64,000 nucleotides of DNA from Rhodospirillales bacterium. GTDB lineage: Bacteria; Pseudomonadota; Alphaproteobacteria; ATCC43930; CGMCC-115725. The stretch is taken from the NCBI GenBank assembly GCA_947473305.1, contig CANJCB010000014.1:34128-98127 (forward strand), written 5' to 3'. The translations under genes and the position numbers were made by a program. Below, piece after piece: positions 55,345 to 63,869 of the stretch (positions are counted from its first letter, which is position 1; every line of letters starts with the position of its first letter). Below the pieces are notes generated by a model. That model searched no databases and was not told the DNA's origin. It worked only from the letters and a program-made list of their open reading frames with translations.

Positions 55345-56693
55345 GCGGGCTTACTATCGGCCTGCTCTATGGGGCAACCACCCTCGCGGTCCTCTTCTCC
55401 GGCATTCCCATCGCTTTCGCGCTGGGCACCGTGGCGACCATCTTCATGGTCTTCTTCATGCCGCATTCGGCGCTCGATACGGTCGCGCAGAATGTCTACC
55501 AGGAGATGGCCAGCATCACTCTGCTGACGATCCCGCTCTTCATCCTGAAGGGCGCCGCGATCGGCAAGTCGCGGGCGGGCCAGGATCTCTATGCCGCGCT
55601 TCATGCCTGGCTTCATCGAATACCGGGCGGGCTTGGGGTGGCGGTAGTGCTTGCCTGCGGGCTCTTCGCGGCCATGGCGGGATCGAGCCCTGCCACCTGC
55701 TCGGCCATCGGCAGCTCCGGCATCCCCGAGATGAGGCGGCGCGGCTATTCCTCGGGTTTCGCGGCGGGGCTCGTGGCGGCCGGTGGAACGCTCGGCATCC
55801 TCTTGCCGCCGTCGATCACGCTGATCCTTTATGCCGTCGCTTCGGAGCAGTCGCTCGGCCGGCTTTTTCTGGCGGGAATCGGGCCGGGCGTCCTGCTGGT
55901 GGCGCTGTTCGCCGCCTATGCCATGCTGCGCCATCGTTTCGAGTTCCGGCGGGCGACGGAAATCGCCGCGAAGGGCGGGCCTCGATCCCCGATCATCGAG
56001 GCCGAGCATTTCACCATGCGCGACCGTTTCATCGCGCTGCCCCGGGTGCTGCCTTTCCTGATCCTGCTGACCGGCGTGATGTTCGCGCTTTACGGCGGCA
56101 TCGCCACGCCGTCCGAGACCGCGGGCCTCGGCGCGGTGCTGGCGCTGGTGCTGGTGGCGCTCGTCTACGGCGCTTGGCGAGGCAGCGACCTGAAGCCGAT
56201 CTTCGAGAGCACTCTGGCCGAGAGCGGCATGCTGATGCTGATCATTGGCATGAGCCTTTTCTACAGCTATGTGATGAGCTATCTGCACATCAGCCAGGGC
56301 ACGGCCGAATGGATCGTGTCCCTGAACCTGTCCCGCTGGTTTCTCTTCGCGGCCATCGCGGTGATGGTCGTGGTGCTGGGCTTCTTCCTGCCACCGGTCA
56401 GCATCATTCTGATGACCGCGCCGATCATCCTGCCGCCGCTCCGGGCCGCCCAATTCGACCTCATCTGGTTCGGCATCGTCATGTCGGTGATCATGGAGAT
56501 GGGCCTGATCCACCCGCCGGTGGGGCTTAACATCTTCGTCATCAACAAAATCGCGCCCGATGTCGGCCTCAAGGAAATCGTGCTCGGCACCATGCCCTTC
56601 GTAGGCTTGATGATGGTGGCGATTGTGATCCTTTGCTTCTTCCCCGAAATCGCCACGGGGCTGCCCGACTATTTCTATTCGAAGAAACGCTAG
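55341..56693 (+). CDS. dctM: TRAP transporter large permease (DctM)
   Basis: A 450-residue transporter subunit with about 12 spans. It has the typical GSSPATCSAIGSSGIPEMRRRGY, then AAGGTLGILLPPSITLILY, and a C-terminal EMGLIHPPVGLNIFVIN half. Together with DctPQ it drives solute import by a sodium gradient. The family substrate is undefined here; neighbouring genes for hydroxy acids and aromatic acids suggest such ligands. Confidence 0.95.
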   Translation: MSGLTIGLLYGATTLAVLFSGIPIAFALGTVATIFMVFFMPHSALDTVAQNVYQEMASITLLTIPLFILKGAAIGKSRAGQDLYAALHAWLHRIPGGLGVAVVLACGLFAAMAGSSPATCSAIGSSGIPEMRRRGYSSGFAAGLVAAGGTLGILLPPSITLILYAVASEQSLGRLFLAGIGPGVLLVALFAAYAMLRHRFEFRRATEIAAKGGPRSPIIEAEHFTMRDRFIALPRVLPFLILLTGVMFALYGGIATPSETAGLGAVLALVLVALVYGAWRGSDLKPIFESTLAESGMLMLIIGMSLFYSYVMSYLHISQGTAEWIVSLNLSRWFLFAAIAVMVVVLGFFLPPVSIILMTAPIILPPLRAAQFDLIWFGIVMSVIMEMGLIHPPVGLNIFVINKIAPDVGLKEIVLGTMPFVGLMMVAIVILCFFPEIATGLPDYFYSKKR

Positions 56694-56812
56694 GGAACGG
56701 CGGCCGACCTTCCTTCCCCTGCGTTCGTGATAGTTGCCCCGTCAATCCCCTGCGGAATTGCGGCGCGGCTGTTCGCGTGATTTAGTCAGCCATCAAATCG
56801 AGGAGATGTTTT

Positions 56813-57574
56813 ATGGAATTGGCGGGAACGAGTTGTCTGGTGACCGGAGGAGGCTCCGGCCTTGGTGAGGCGACAGCCCGGGCGCTCGCCGCCAAGGGAG
56901 CGAAAGTCGCGGTGCTGGATCTCAACCAGCAGCGGGCGGATGGCGTAGCCAAGGAGATCGGCGGCCTGGCCGTCGCCGCCGACGTGGCCGATGCGACAGG
57001 CGTCGAAGCGGCCCTCGAAAAGATCGAAGGGCATCACGGCGCTCCCCGGCTCGTGGTTCATTGCGCCGGCATCAGCATTTCAAAGCGCACGGTAGGTCGT
57101 ACAGGCCCTCATCCGCTCGATGAGTTCGAACAGGTCGTCCGGGTGAACCTGATCGGCACCTTCAATGTCGTCCGATTGGCGGTGGCGCGGATGCAGGCCC
57201 TGCCCGTCCTAGAAGACAATGAGCGGGGCGCCGTGGTCATGACCGCCTCCGTCGCGGCCTTCGAGGGACAGATCGGGCAGGCCGCCTATTCCGCTTCCAA
57301 AGGCGGAGTCGCAGGCCTGACCTTGCCGCTCGCGCGGGAATTCGCTTCCCTCGGCGTTCGGGTCTGCTCGATCGCGCCGGGGCTTTTCCTGACGCCGATG
57401 ATGCGGACCCTGCCCGAAGAAGTTCAGAAGGCCCTCGCCGACACATCGCCTTTCCCGAAACGGTTGGGCGATCCCTCGGAATATGCGGCGCTCGCGATTC
57501 ATATCGCGGAGAACCGCATGCTCAACGGCGAGATCATCCGGCTCGACGCCGCGGTGCGGCTGGCGCCCCGCTAG
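56813..57574 (+). CDS. short-chain dehydrogenase (3-hydroxyacyl-CoA dehydrogenase type-2-like)
   Basis: A 253-residue SDR. NAD motif [11 protein letters not shown] (residues 11-21), HCAGIS in the NNAG place, and catalytic Y-S-A-S-K in [13 protein letters not shown]. The segment [31 protein letters not shown] is characteristic of 17beta-HSD10/type-2 hydroxyacyl-CoA dehydrogenases, which oxidise 3-hydroxyacyl-CoAs. It fits side-chain shortening of acyl- or aryl-CoA, together with the neighbouring ligase. Stop shares CTAG with the convergent ligase. Confidence 0.9.
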   Translation: MELAGTSCLVTGGGSGLGEATARALAAKGAKVAVLDLNQQRADGVAKEIGGLAVAADVADATGVEAALEKIEGHHGAPRLVVHCAGISISKRTVGRTGPHPLDEFEQVVRVNLIGTFNVVRLAVARMQALPVLEDNERGAVVMTASVAAFEGQIGQAAYSASKGGVAGLTLPLAREFASLGVRVCSIAPGLFLTPMMRTLPEEVQKALADTSPFPKRLGDPSEYAALAIHIAENRMLNGEIIRLDAAVRLAPR

Positions 57575-59415
57575 GCCAGGAGAATAACGCCCTCTCCGCC
57601 TTCGTGGAGACGGGTGACGAGATCGGCGCGGCGGCTCAGCACCGCCCGCTGGTTCACATAACCCTTATCCGTGATCTCGTTGCCGGCGAGTGAAGCAGGC
57701 TCGGTCATGAGGAGAGCACGCTCCACCCGCTTGGAACTGGTGGGATTGAGCCGATTATGCTCCCGCAGTCGCGCCGACACATGGGCGACAATCCCATCTT
57801 CTCCCAGCGCGCGGCAGGCGTCGGCATTCTGAAAGATCAGGATACCCACGGCGTCCCGGTCATGGCCCGCGATCACGATGTCCTGCGCCACGGGCAGCAA
57901 GGCATTGACCAGAGCGATACGTAGCTGCCCGACCGAGACCCATGTCCCGGTGGAAAGCTTGAAGTCCTCCGTCACTCGGCCTTCGAAAAGGATGCCCTTG
58001 GAAGGGTCCGCTTCATCGGCCAGACGGACACCGTCGCCCGAGCAATAGAAACCATCCTCATCGAAGGCGGCCTTTGTCTTTTCAGGTTCCCGCCAATAGC
58101 CGGGGGTGACGTGCGGCCCCTTCACCCGGATTTCGTATTTATCGCCGAAGGGCGCGAACTTGAGATCGCAACCCGGCACGGGCAGACCGATATTGTCCGT
58201 CCGCCTCGAGGGGAAATGGACGCCGGTCGCCAGAGGCGCCGTTTCCGTCGCGCCCCAGGCCGTGACGATAGGTACACCCCCGCCCCTGGCGGCGGCCGCA
58301 AGCTCTTCGAGCCGGACCAAGAGCCGCTGCGGCAGCGCCGCTGCCGAGTAGAAAATGAAATCGAGCCGCTGGAAGAAATTTCGGCAGAGCGCCTCGTCTT
58401 TTTCAAGCTCCGCGAGAAGCAGGTCGTAACCGCGCGGCACATTGAAATAAACGGTCGGCGAGATCTCGCGCAGATTGGCGAGGCTCTGGCCGAAGAGCGC
58501 CGGGACCGGCTTTCCGCTGTCGATATAGATCGTCCCGCCATGGCGCAGCGCCATGTAGAAGATCTCGTTGCCCCCAAAGGTGTGATGCCAGGGCAGCCAA
58601 TCCAACACGACCGGCGGATGGTCCTCGACAAAGGGATAGATCTGGAAGAACTGCTGCTGGTTCGCCGCGAGCATCCGATGGGTGTTGATCACGCCCTTCG
58701 GAAGGCCCGTCGAGCCCGAGGTGAAGAGGATTTTGGCGAGCGTATCGGGGTCGATGGCCGCATGCGCCTTGTCCACGGCGTCGGTCGGTTTCGTCGCCAG
58801 CGCCTCTTCGAGCGAAACCACGCCCGGACGGCCCGCTGGATTGGCAGCGAGCGTAACCGCCGATATCTTCCCCAACCGATCCAACGCCGGACCATAGCGA
58901 AGTCCGTCCTCGACAAAGACCACCGAAGGGTCGGTCGTCCCATAGCAATGGATCAGCTTGTCCGCCGCCTCGGCAATCGTCGAATAGGCGGGCGAGATCG
59001 GGACCAAGGCAATCCCCGCGTAAAGCGCCGCCAGAGACACCGCCCCATGGGCGATCGAGTTTTCCGACAGGATCGCTAAGGGCCGCTCCGCCGAAGCGCC
59101 CCTGTCGAGCAGAAATTGAGCCAGCGCCCGGACTTGGCTCCACATCTGCCCGAAGCTAATCTGCCGCCAGGCGCCCGCCCGATCCCGTTCGGCGAGAAAC
59201 ACGCGATCCGGCGCTTCCTCGGCCCATTTCGGAAGATAATCCCCGACGCTATTCCCATAGGGCCGAAGCGGATCGCGGGAGCGGAGCAGGAACGCCCCGC
59301 TCCCCAGTTCGATCCTTTCGGCAGCCGCCGGACCGAAGCGGGTCAAAGGCCGAGTGCTTTCTGGCCGATCAAGAGGCCTGCCACTGCTTGAACCGCTCCT
59401 CGATCTTGCTGGCAT
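57571..59415 (-). CDS. feruloyl-CoA-synthase-like acyl-CoA ligase
   Basis: A 614-residue AMP-forming ligase. The P-loop TSGSTGLPKGVINTHRM is near residue 220, the substrate/AMP motif AWGATETAP near 390, and STGTWVSVGQLRIALV near 500. The N-terminal LRPYGNSVGDYLPKWAEEAPDRVFLAERD and DFKLSTGTWV match feruloyl-CoA synthases of hydroxycinnamate catabolism. The start is uncertain: ATG 59415 overlaps the upstream binding-protein gene, and a TTG at 59346 would remove the overlap. The enzyme would activate a phenylpropenoic acid. Confidence 0.88.
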   Translation of the reverse strand: MPARSRSGSSSGRPLDRPESTRPLTRFGPAAAERIELGSGAFLLRSRDPLRPYGNSVGDYLPKWAEEAPDRVFLAERDRAGAWRQISFGQMWSQVRALAQFLLDRGASAERPLAILSENSIAHGAVSLAALYAGIALVPISPAYSTIAEAADKLIHCYGTTDPSVVFVEDGLRYGPALDRLGKISAVTLAANPAGRPGVVSLEEALATKPTDAVDKAHAAIDPDTLAKILFTSGSTGLPKGVINTHRMLAANQQQFFQIYPFVEDHPPVVLDWLPWHHTFGGNEIFYMALRHGGTIYIDSGKPVPALFGQSLANLREISPTVYFNVPRGYDLLLAELEKDEALCRNFFQRLDFIFYSAAALPQRLLVRLEELAAAARGGGVPIVTAWGATETAPLATGVHFPSRRTDNIGLPVPGCDLKFAPFGDKYEIRVKGPHVTPGYWREPEKTKAAFDEDGFYCSGDGVRLADEADPSKGILFEGRVTEDFKLSTGTWVSVGQLRIALVNALLPVAQDIVIAGHDRDAVGILIFQNADACRALGEDGIVAHVSARLREHNRLNPTSSKRVERALLMTEPASLAGNEITDKGYVNQRAVLSRRADLVTRLHEGGEGVILLA

Positions 59416-60430
59416 TCTGGCCACCCCAGACCGGATCGAGGATCAGGGCGACCTCCCGGTATTTCGGATAGGTGGGAAGCTGCTTCGCCACATCCTCGGG
59501 CAGGAAGTCATAGGACTTTGGATTGACCGGTCCGTAGAAGAGCCGCTTGGCGAATTCCGCCTGAGGCTGCGCCTGGACGGCATATTGGATGAATTCCCAG
59601 GCGAGCCCCTTGTTGGGAGCGCCCTTCGCCACGGCCCACATGGTGATCGAATCGAGCGCGCCGTTCCAGGCGAGTTCGACAGGTGTCCCCTGCAGCTTCA
59701 GCTCGCTCGCCCGCGCGTTCCAGATCGCCATCATGTCGATCTCGTTGTCGCGGAAAAGCTGCTGCGACTGGTTGCCTTGGGTCCACCAGATCTTCACATG
59801 CGGCTTGATCTGATCGAGCTTCTTGAAAGCGCGATCCACATCGGCCGGATACATCTTGCCGGGCTCGACCCCATCGGCCAGCAAAGCCTGCAGCACCGCG
59901 ATCACCCCATCGCCGCCATACATCGAGCGGGAACCGGGGAATTTCTTGACGTCCCAGAAATCAGCCCAGTTTTGCGGCCCGCCGTTGGGATATTTGTCGC
60001 TGCGATAGGAGACGTTATAGGACAAGACGCAGTAAGCGATGCCATCGGAGAAGACCGCATCGGGCGGCAGCTTGTTCTTGTCGATGATCTTGTAATCGAT
60101 GGGCTCGATCAGGTTTTCGAGCTTGGCGCGCAGAAGCTGGGTCTGGCTGATCGAGGTGACGTCCCACTCATAGCTGCCGCTTTCGACCTGCGCCTTGAGC
60201 TTGGCGTAGGATACCGGCGTCACGGTCTGGATCTTGGCGCCGCTCGCCTCGGTGAAGCCCTTGAAGAAGGCGGCCTCCTCCGCAGCGGTCCAGCTTCCGC
60301 CCCAGGTATTGACGTAAAGCGTCTTGTTCTGCGCCCGCGCCGTCGCCGAAATCACGAAAGGCGCCGCGATGATCCCCGCCGCCCCCGCCAGGAATTTCCG
60401 CCGATTTGTCGGGACATAAATTTTCGTCAT
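59369..60430 (-). CDS. ABC transporter substrate-binding protein, PotD/spermidine-putrescine-like
   Basis: A 353-residue periplasmic protein with a twin-arginine-type leader (TNRRKFLAGAAGIIAAPFV). The mature start KTLYVNTWGGSWTAAEEAAFFKGFTEASG and DVTSISQTQLLRAKLENLIEPID match the polyamine/extracellular-solute family. The ATG at 60430 has GGAGGAG six bases upstream. No permease adjoins on this strand; the partial permease at the right edge may be a partner. It precedes the feruloyl-CoA-synthase-like gene and may be co-transcribed with it. Confidence 0.9.
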   Translation of the reverse strand: MTKIYVPTNRRKFLAGAAGIIAAPFVISATARAQNKTLYVNTWGGSWTAAEEAAFFKGFTEASGAKIQTVTPVSYAKLKAQVESGSYEWDVTSISQTQLLRAKLENLIEPIDYKIIDKNKLPPDAVFSDGIAYCVLSYNVSYRSDKYPNGGPQNWADFWDVKKFPGSRSMYGGDGVIAVLQALLADGVEPGKMYPADVDRAFKKLDQIKPHVKIWWTQGNQSQQLFRDNEIDMMAIWNARASELKLQGTPVELAWNGALDSITMWAVAKGAPNKGLAWEFIQYAVQAQPQAEFAKRLFYGPVNPKSYDFLPEDVAKQLPTYPKYREVALILDPVWGGQNASKIEERFKQWQAS

Positions 60431-60560
60431 GATCATCTCCTCCACTCTGTCGTCTAAGCGATTGCTCTTGCCGACATTGTTCCCTCGCCGCCCGAGGAAT
60501 CACAACGCTTTTCTAGCGAAGGGCTATCGCCTTCGGGCACACGCGTGTTAGGTCAGCAAG

Positions 60561-61475
60561 ATGGCTGATACGGTGGATACAAAGCCGAAAGGTCTTTCAG
60601 GAGGAAACGACATCGCCGACAGGCCGATGCGCGGAATGCTGCTCTATGGTCTCGCGACGATTTTCTTTTCCTGCTCCGACATCACCGCGAAGTACCTGAA
60701 CCAGACCCTCGTGCCGGTCGAGATCGCCTGGATGCGTTACCTGGGATTCACGATCCTGATGGTGCCGTTGCTGCTGCGCCATGGACCGGGGGTCTTCCGC
60801 TCGGCGCGACCGATGCTTCAGATCCTGCGCGGTCTCGGTCTTGTCTGCGCGGCCATCTTCTTCATTCACACGACCCGCTATCTGCCGATCGCCGAGGCCT
60901 CTGCCATCGGCTCGGTGTCGCCGATCCTGATCACCGCGCTTTCGATCCCCTTCCTCGGAGAAAAGGTCGGCATCCGCCGCTGGTCCGCAGTCCTCGTGGG
61001 CTTCACCGGGGTACTGATCGTCATGCGGCCGGGCACCGAGGCTTTCCAGCCGGCCGGCCTCCTCGCTATACTCTCGGCCTCCGGCTGGGCGATCGCGATG
61101 ATCGTCACCCGGGCGATGAGAGGCGCCGACGGCACCCCCACCATGCTCGGCTGGACCGCCGTCACCGGCTTTGTCGTGCTGACGGCGCTCCTGCCCTTCA
61201 ACTTCGTAGTGCCGGGATGGAATGAGATCGGCCTCGGGGCCTTCCTCGCCTTGGTCTCGACCACGGGACAGTGGCTGATCGTGCTGGCTTATCGCTGCAC
61301 GAGCGCCTCGCTCCTGGCCTCCTTCTCCTTCATCCAGCTCATTTGGTCAACGACGCTGGGGTATTTCGTCTTCGACGCGGTGCCGGACCATTGGACGATC
61401 GTCGGCGGCTGCTTCATCGCGGCGAGTTGCATCTACACCGCCCACCGCGAGAGGCTCAAGGCTAGGGCAGGATAG
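60561..61475 (+). CDS. EamA/DMT-family transporter
   Basis: A 304-residue permease with ten predicted spans as two EamA repeats (first about 20-150, second about 165-300). It carries the SDITAKYLNQ and VPVEIAWMRYLG segments typical of the family. It exports or imports a small metabolite or amino acid-like compound; direction unknown. Its last 14 bases overlap the convergent Rid-family gene. Confidence 0.9.
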   Translation: MADTVDTKPKGLSGGNDIADRPMRGMLLYGLATIFFSCSDITAKYLNQTLVPVEIAWMRYLGFTILMVPLLLRHGPGVFRSARPMLQILRGLGLVCAAIFFIHTTRYLPIAEASAIGSVSPILITALSIPFLGEKVGIRRWSAVLVGFTGVLIVMRPGTEAFQPAGLLAILSASGWAIAMIVTRAMRGADGTPTMLGWTAVTGFVVLTALLPFNFVVPGWNEIGLGAFLALVSTTGQWLIVLAYRCTSASLLASFSFIQLIWSTTLGYFVFDAVPDHWTIVGGCFIAASCIYTAHRERLKARAG

Positions 61476-61845
61476 CCTGGACCTCGATCTCGACCTTCAG
61501 TTCGGGCAGCACCAGCGCCACGATCTGAACCAGGGTCGACGCCGGCAGATGCTCCCCGAAATAGGCCTTTCGCGGCTCGTTGACCGCCCTGCGGTCGTTG
61601 ATGTCGGTCAGATAGACCGTCACCTTCACCACATTGGCGGCGCTGGCGCCAACCGCCTTCAGGCAGGCGTCGATATTCTCGAGCGCGAGCTTGGCCTGCT
61701 CGCCCACATCCGAGGGAACGGAACCGTCCTCGCGCGCACCGACGGCGCCCGAGACCCAGATCAGGTTTCCCGACTTCACCACATGACAATAATGGCTTAC
61801 CGGCTTCAGCTGCCCCGGCACCATAACGCGTTCGATCTTCGCCAT
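61462..61845 (-). CDS. RidA/YjgF/UK114-family protein lacking the canonical Arg
   Basis: A 127-residue Rid protein. The trimeric-barrel plan is intact: a signature GNLIWVSGAVG early, then ALENIDACLKAVGASAANVVKVTVYL in the middle. The arginine that true RidA uses to hold the imine acid (usually x-A-R-S before the valine-rich strand) is replaced (LPASTLVQI), so it belongs to a different Rid subgroup whose activity is uncertain. Some Rid relatives deaminate 2-aminomuconate; the Rieske oxygenase genes begin 138 bases away on the opposite strand. The ATG at 61845 has GGGAGG upstream. Confidence 0.9.
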   Translation of the reverse strand: MAKIERVMVPGQLKPVSHYCHVVKSGNLIWVSGAVGAREDGSVPSDVGEQAKLALENIDACLKAVGASAANVVKVTVYLTDINDRRAVNEPRKAYFGEHLPASTLVQIVALVLPELKVEIEVQAILP

Positions 61846-61983
61846 TTCCCGTTCCTCCCAGGGGTACGATAGCCGCGAAGATAGCAGAGTGGAGAGACGA
61901 GGCAATGCGGATTTTTCCATTGACGCACCTAGGGTTTCTCCATATTTGTATTCAAAATTCCAGGCAGTGAGAGGGTGAATTTT

Positions 61984-63222
61984 ATGCAGCTCGACACACT
62001 TAAACGGGCGAAAGATTTCTCCTCGATCGGCTATAAGGTCTTCCACTCCGAGGAGATCTACGACCGGGAGCGGTCGCATATTTTCAGCGGCAACCTCTGG
62101 AATTATGTCTGCCTCGACGTGGAACTGGCCGAGCCCGGCTCCTTCATCACGACCTATATCGGCGATATCCCCGTCCTGGTGAACCGCACCATGGACGGCC
62201 AGCTCAAGGCCTTCGAGAACCGTTGCCAGCATCGCGGCACGAAACTCCGCCGCGAGGCGCGGGGCAAGGAGACGACGCATACCTGCGTCTATCACCAATG
62301 GTGCTACAACCTCGACGGCGGCCTCGTCGGCATCCCCTTCGCGCGCGGCAAGGACGGCAAGGGTGGGCTACCCCCGGAATTCGACCGCTCCTCGATCAAG
62401 CTGCGCGAGATGAAGCTTGCGACGATACACGGCGTGGTCTTTGGCAGCTTCGGCGACGATCCGCCCAAGCTCGAAGACTATCTCGGCCCGCGCGTCGTGG
62501 AGCTGATCGGCAACCTTTTCTACAAGCCGGTCAAGGTCTTAGGCTATCAGCGCCAGCGCATCCTCGGCAATTGGAAGCTCTATAACGAGAACGTCCGCGA
62601 CACCAACCATGGCGGGTTGCTGCATATGTTCCATGCGACCTTCGGGCTTGCCCGGTTGAGCCAGGAAGGCGGCGCCCGGCTCGATGGGGCGACTCGGGGG
62701 CATAATACGAGCTACACGACCTATGGCACCGACAACGAGAGCCAGCGCAAGGACGGTTACAGCCAGACCAAGAAGGTGATGCAAGAGACCTTCAAGCTGG
62801 CAGATCCCTCGATCCTTCATTTCGAACGTGAACTGCCGGGCGAGGAAAGCCTCGTCATTCTCTCGACCTTCCCGAACGGGGTTTTCCAGCAGATCTCGAA
62901 TTCGCTCTGCACACGCCAAATCAGGCCGCGCGGCGTCGACGAGATGGAGCTCTACTGGACCTATTACGGTTTCGTCGACGACACGCCGGAAATGGCCGAG
63001 CATCGCAGGAACCAGGCTAACCTGGTGGGACCGGGCGGGCTCGTCTCTATGGAAGACGGCGAGGCGGTCCAGCTCGTTCACGAAGAGACCAAGGCCTCCC
63101 CGGAGGCCGCCTCACGGATCATCATCGGCGGCTTGGGCGAGATCAAGGATTCCGAATCCCTGGTCACGGAGATGCCGCTGCGCGGCTTCTGGGCTACATA
63201 TTTCAAGGCAATGGATCTCTAA
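61984..63222 (+). CDS. aromatic ring-hydroxylating oxygenase, alpha (large) subunit
   Basis: A 412-residue Rieske non-heme iron oxygenase. Rieske ligands are C81-Q-H83 and C101-V-Y-H104, 17 residues apart. The mononuclear iron site has H209 and H214 in RDTNHGGLLHMFH, with bridging D206. The motif resembles terephthalate, salicylate-5- and anthranilate-type large subunits. It hydroxylates an aromatic acid. The ATG at 61984 is favoured because GAGAGG lies 9 bases before it; a GTG at 61975 is in frame. Its beta subunit follows with no gap; no reductase is adjacent. Confidence 0.94.
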   Translation: MQLDTLKRAKDFSSIGYKVFHSEEIYDRERSHIFSGNLWNYVCLDVELAEPGSFITTYIGDIPVLVNRTMDGQLKAFENRCQHRGTKLRREARGKETTHTCVYHQWCYNLDGGLVGIPFARGKDGKGGLPPEFDRSSIKLREMKLATIHGVVFGSFGDDPPKLEDYLGPRVVELIGNLFYKPVKVLGYQRQRILGNWKLYNENVRDTNHGGLLHMFHATFGLARLSQEGGARLDGATRGHNTSYTTYGTDNESQRKDGYSQTKKVMQETFKLADPSILHFERELPGEESLVILSTFPNGVFQQISNSLCTRQIRPRGVDEMELYWTYYGFVDDTPEMAEHRRNQANLVGPGGLVSMEDGEAVQLVHEETKASPEAASRIIIGGLGEIKDSESLVTEMPLRGFWATYFKAMDL

Positions 63223-63675
63223 ATGCTCGACGTCATCGCCTTTCAGGCCAAAAGCGCCGCCCTGCTCGACGCCGCCGACTACGACCGCTGGATGGAGGAT
63301 TTCGACGAGGACTGCCTCTATCAAGTGCTCTCGGTCGAAAACCTGGATCTCGGCTACGACCTGCCGCTGCTCCTGGCCAAGAACAAGAATATGCTGCGCG
63401 ACCGGATTCTCTCCTTGCGCGAAGCCAATATCTACAACATCCACCGGGACCGGCACGTGCTGAGCCTGCCGGTGGTGACCCGGGAAGGCGACCTCATCAA
63501 GGCGGTCACCTCGCTCGTGATCTATCAGAGCGACCAGGAGGGCATTTCGACGCTTTTCGCCGTCGGGCGCTACGAGGATGAAATCCGCGAAAGCCCTCAA
63601 GGTTTACGCCTTAAGCGGCGGGACGTGATCCTCGACACCTATGGGATCGTGCGGCTTCTTTCCACGCCGCTCTAG
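63223..63675 (+). CDS. aromatic ring-hydroxylating oxygenase, beta (small) subunit
   Basis: A 150-residue protein of the SnoaL/NTF2-like cone fold that forms the alpha3beta3 oxygenase. It has DYDRWMEDFDEDCLYQV, typical of small subunits (Y-D-x-W-x-x-x-F), and an acidic NLDLGYDLPLL stretch, then REANIYNIHRDRHVL. It starts at the base after the alpha subunit stop, so the pair is translated together. No ferredoxin or reductase gene is adjacent; the small Rieske protein at 45114 is one possible donor. Confidence 0.92.
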   Translation: MLDVIAFQAKSAALLDAADYDRWMEDFDEDCLYQVLSVENLDLGYDLPLLLAKNKNMLRDRILSLREANIYNIHRDRHVLSLPVVTREGDLIKAVTSLVIYQSDQEGISTLFAVGRYEDEIRESPQGLRLKRRDVILDTYGIVRLLSTPL

Positions 63676-63756
63676 GCCTCAGCCCGGTCGCTTGATCGGA
63701 AACGCCTTTTCGGAATATCCTTCACCCAAGAATAAGCCGCGATAGCGGTTTTGGGG

Positions 63757-63794
63757 GAGGCCACGGGTTCAAATCCTCTGTGGCTTTGGGTAAC
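63757..63794 (+). other. tRNA T-arm-like fragment
   Basis: GAGGCCACGGGTTCAAATCC resembles the T arm of a tRNA: GGTTCAAATCC is the near-universal consensus. Flanking GCCAC and GTGGC can pair. No D arm, anticodon arm or acceptor stem closes around it, so it is not a working tRNA; it could be a tRNA remnant left by recombination. Confidence 0.4.
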
Positions 63795-63869
63795 CATCTG
63801 CGGATGGCATGACGCTCACGACGACCAGTCGCGGGGTCATGTCCGCATGGGAAAGGGCGAGGGGAAGCC

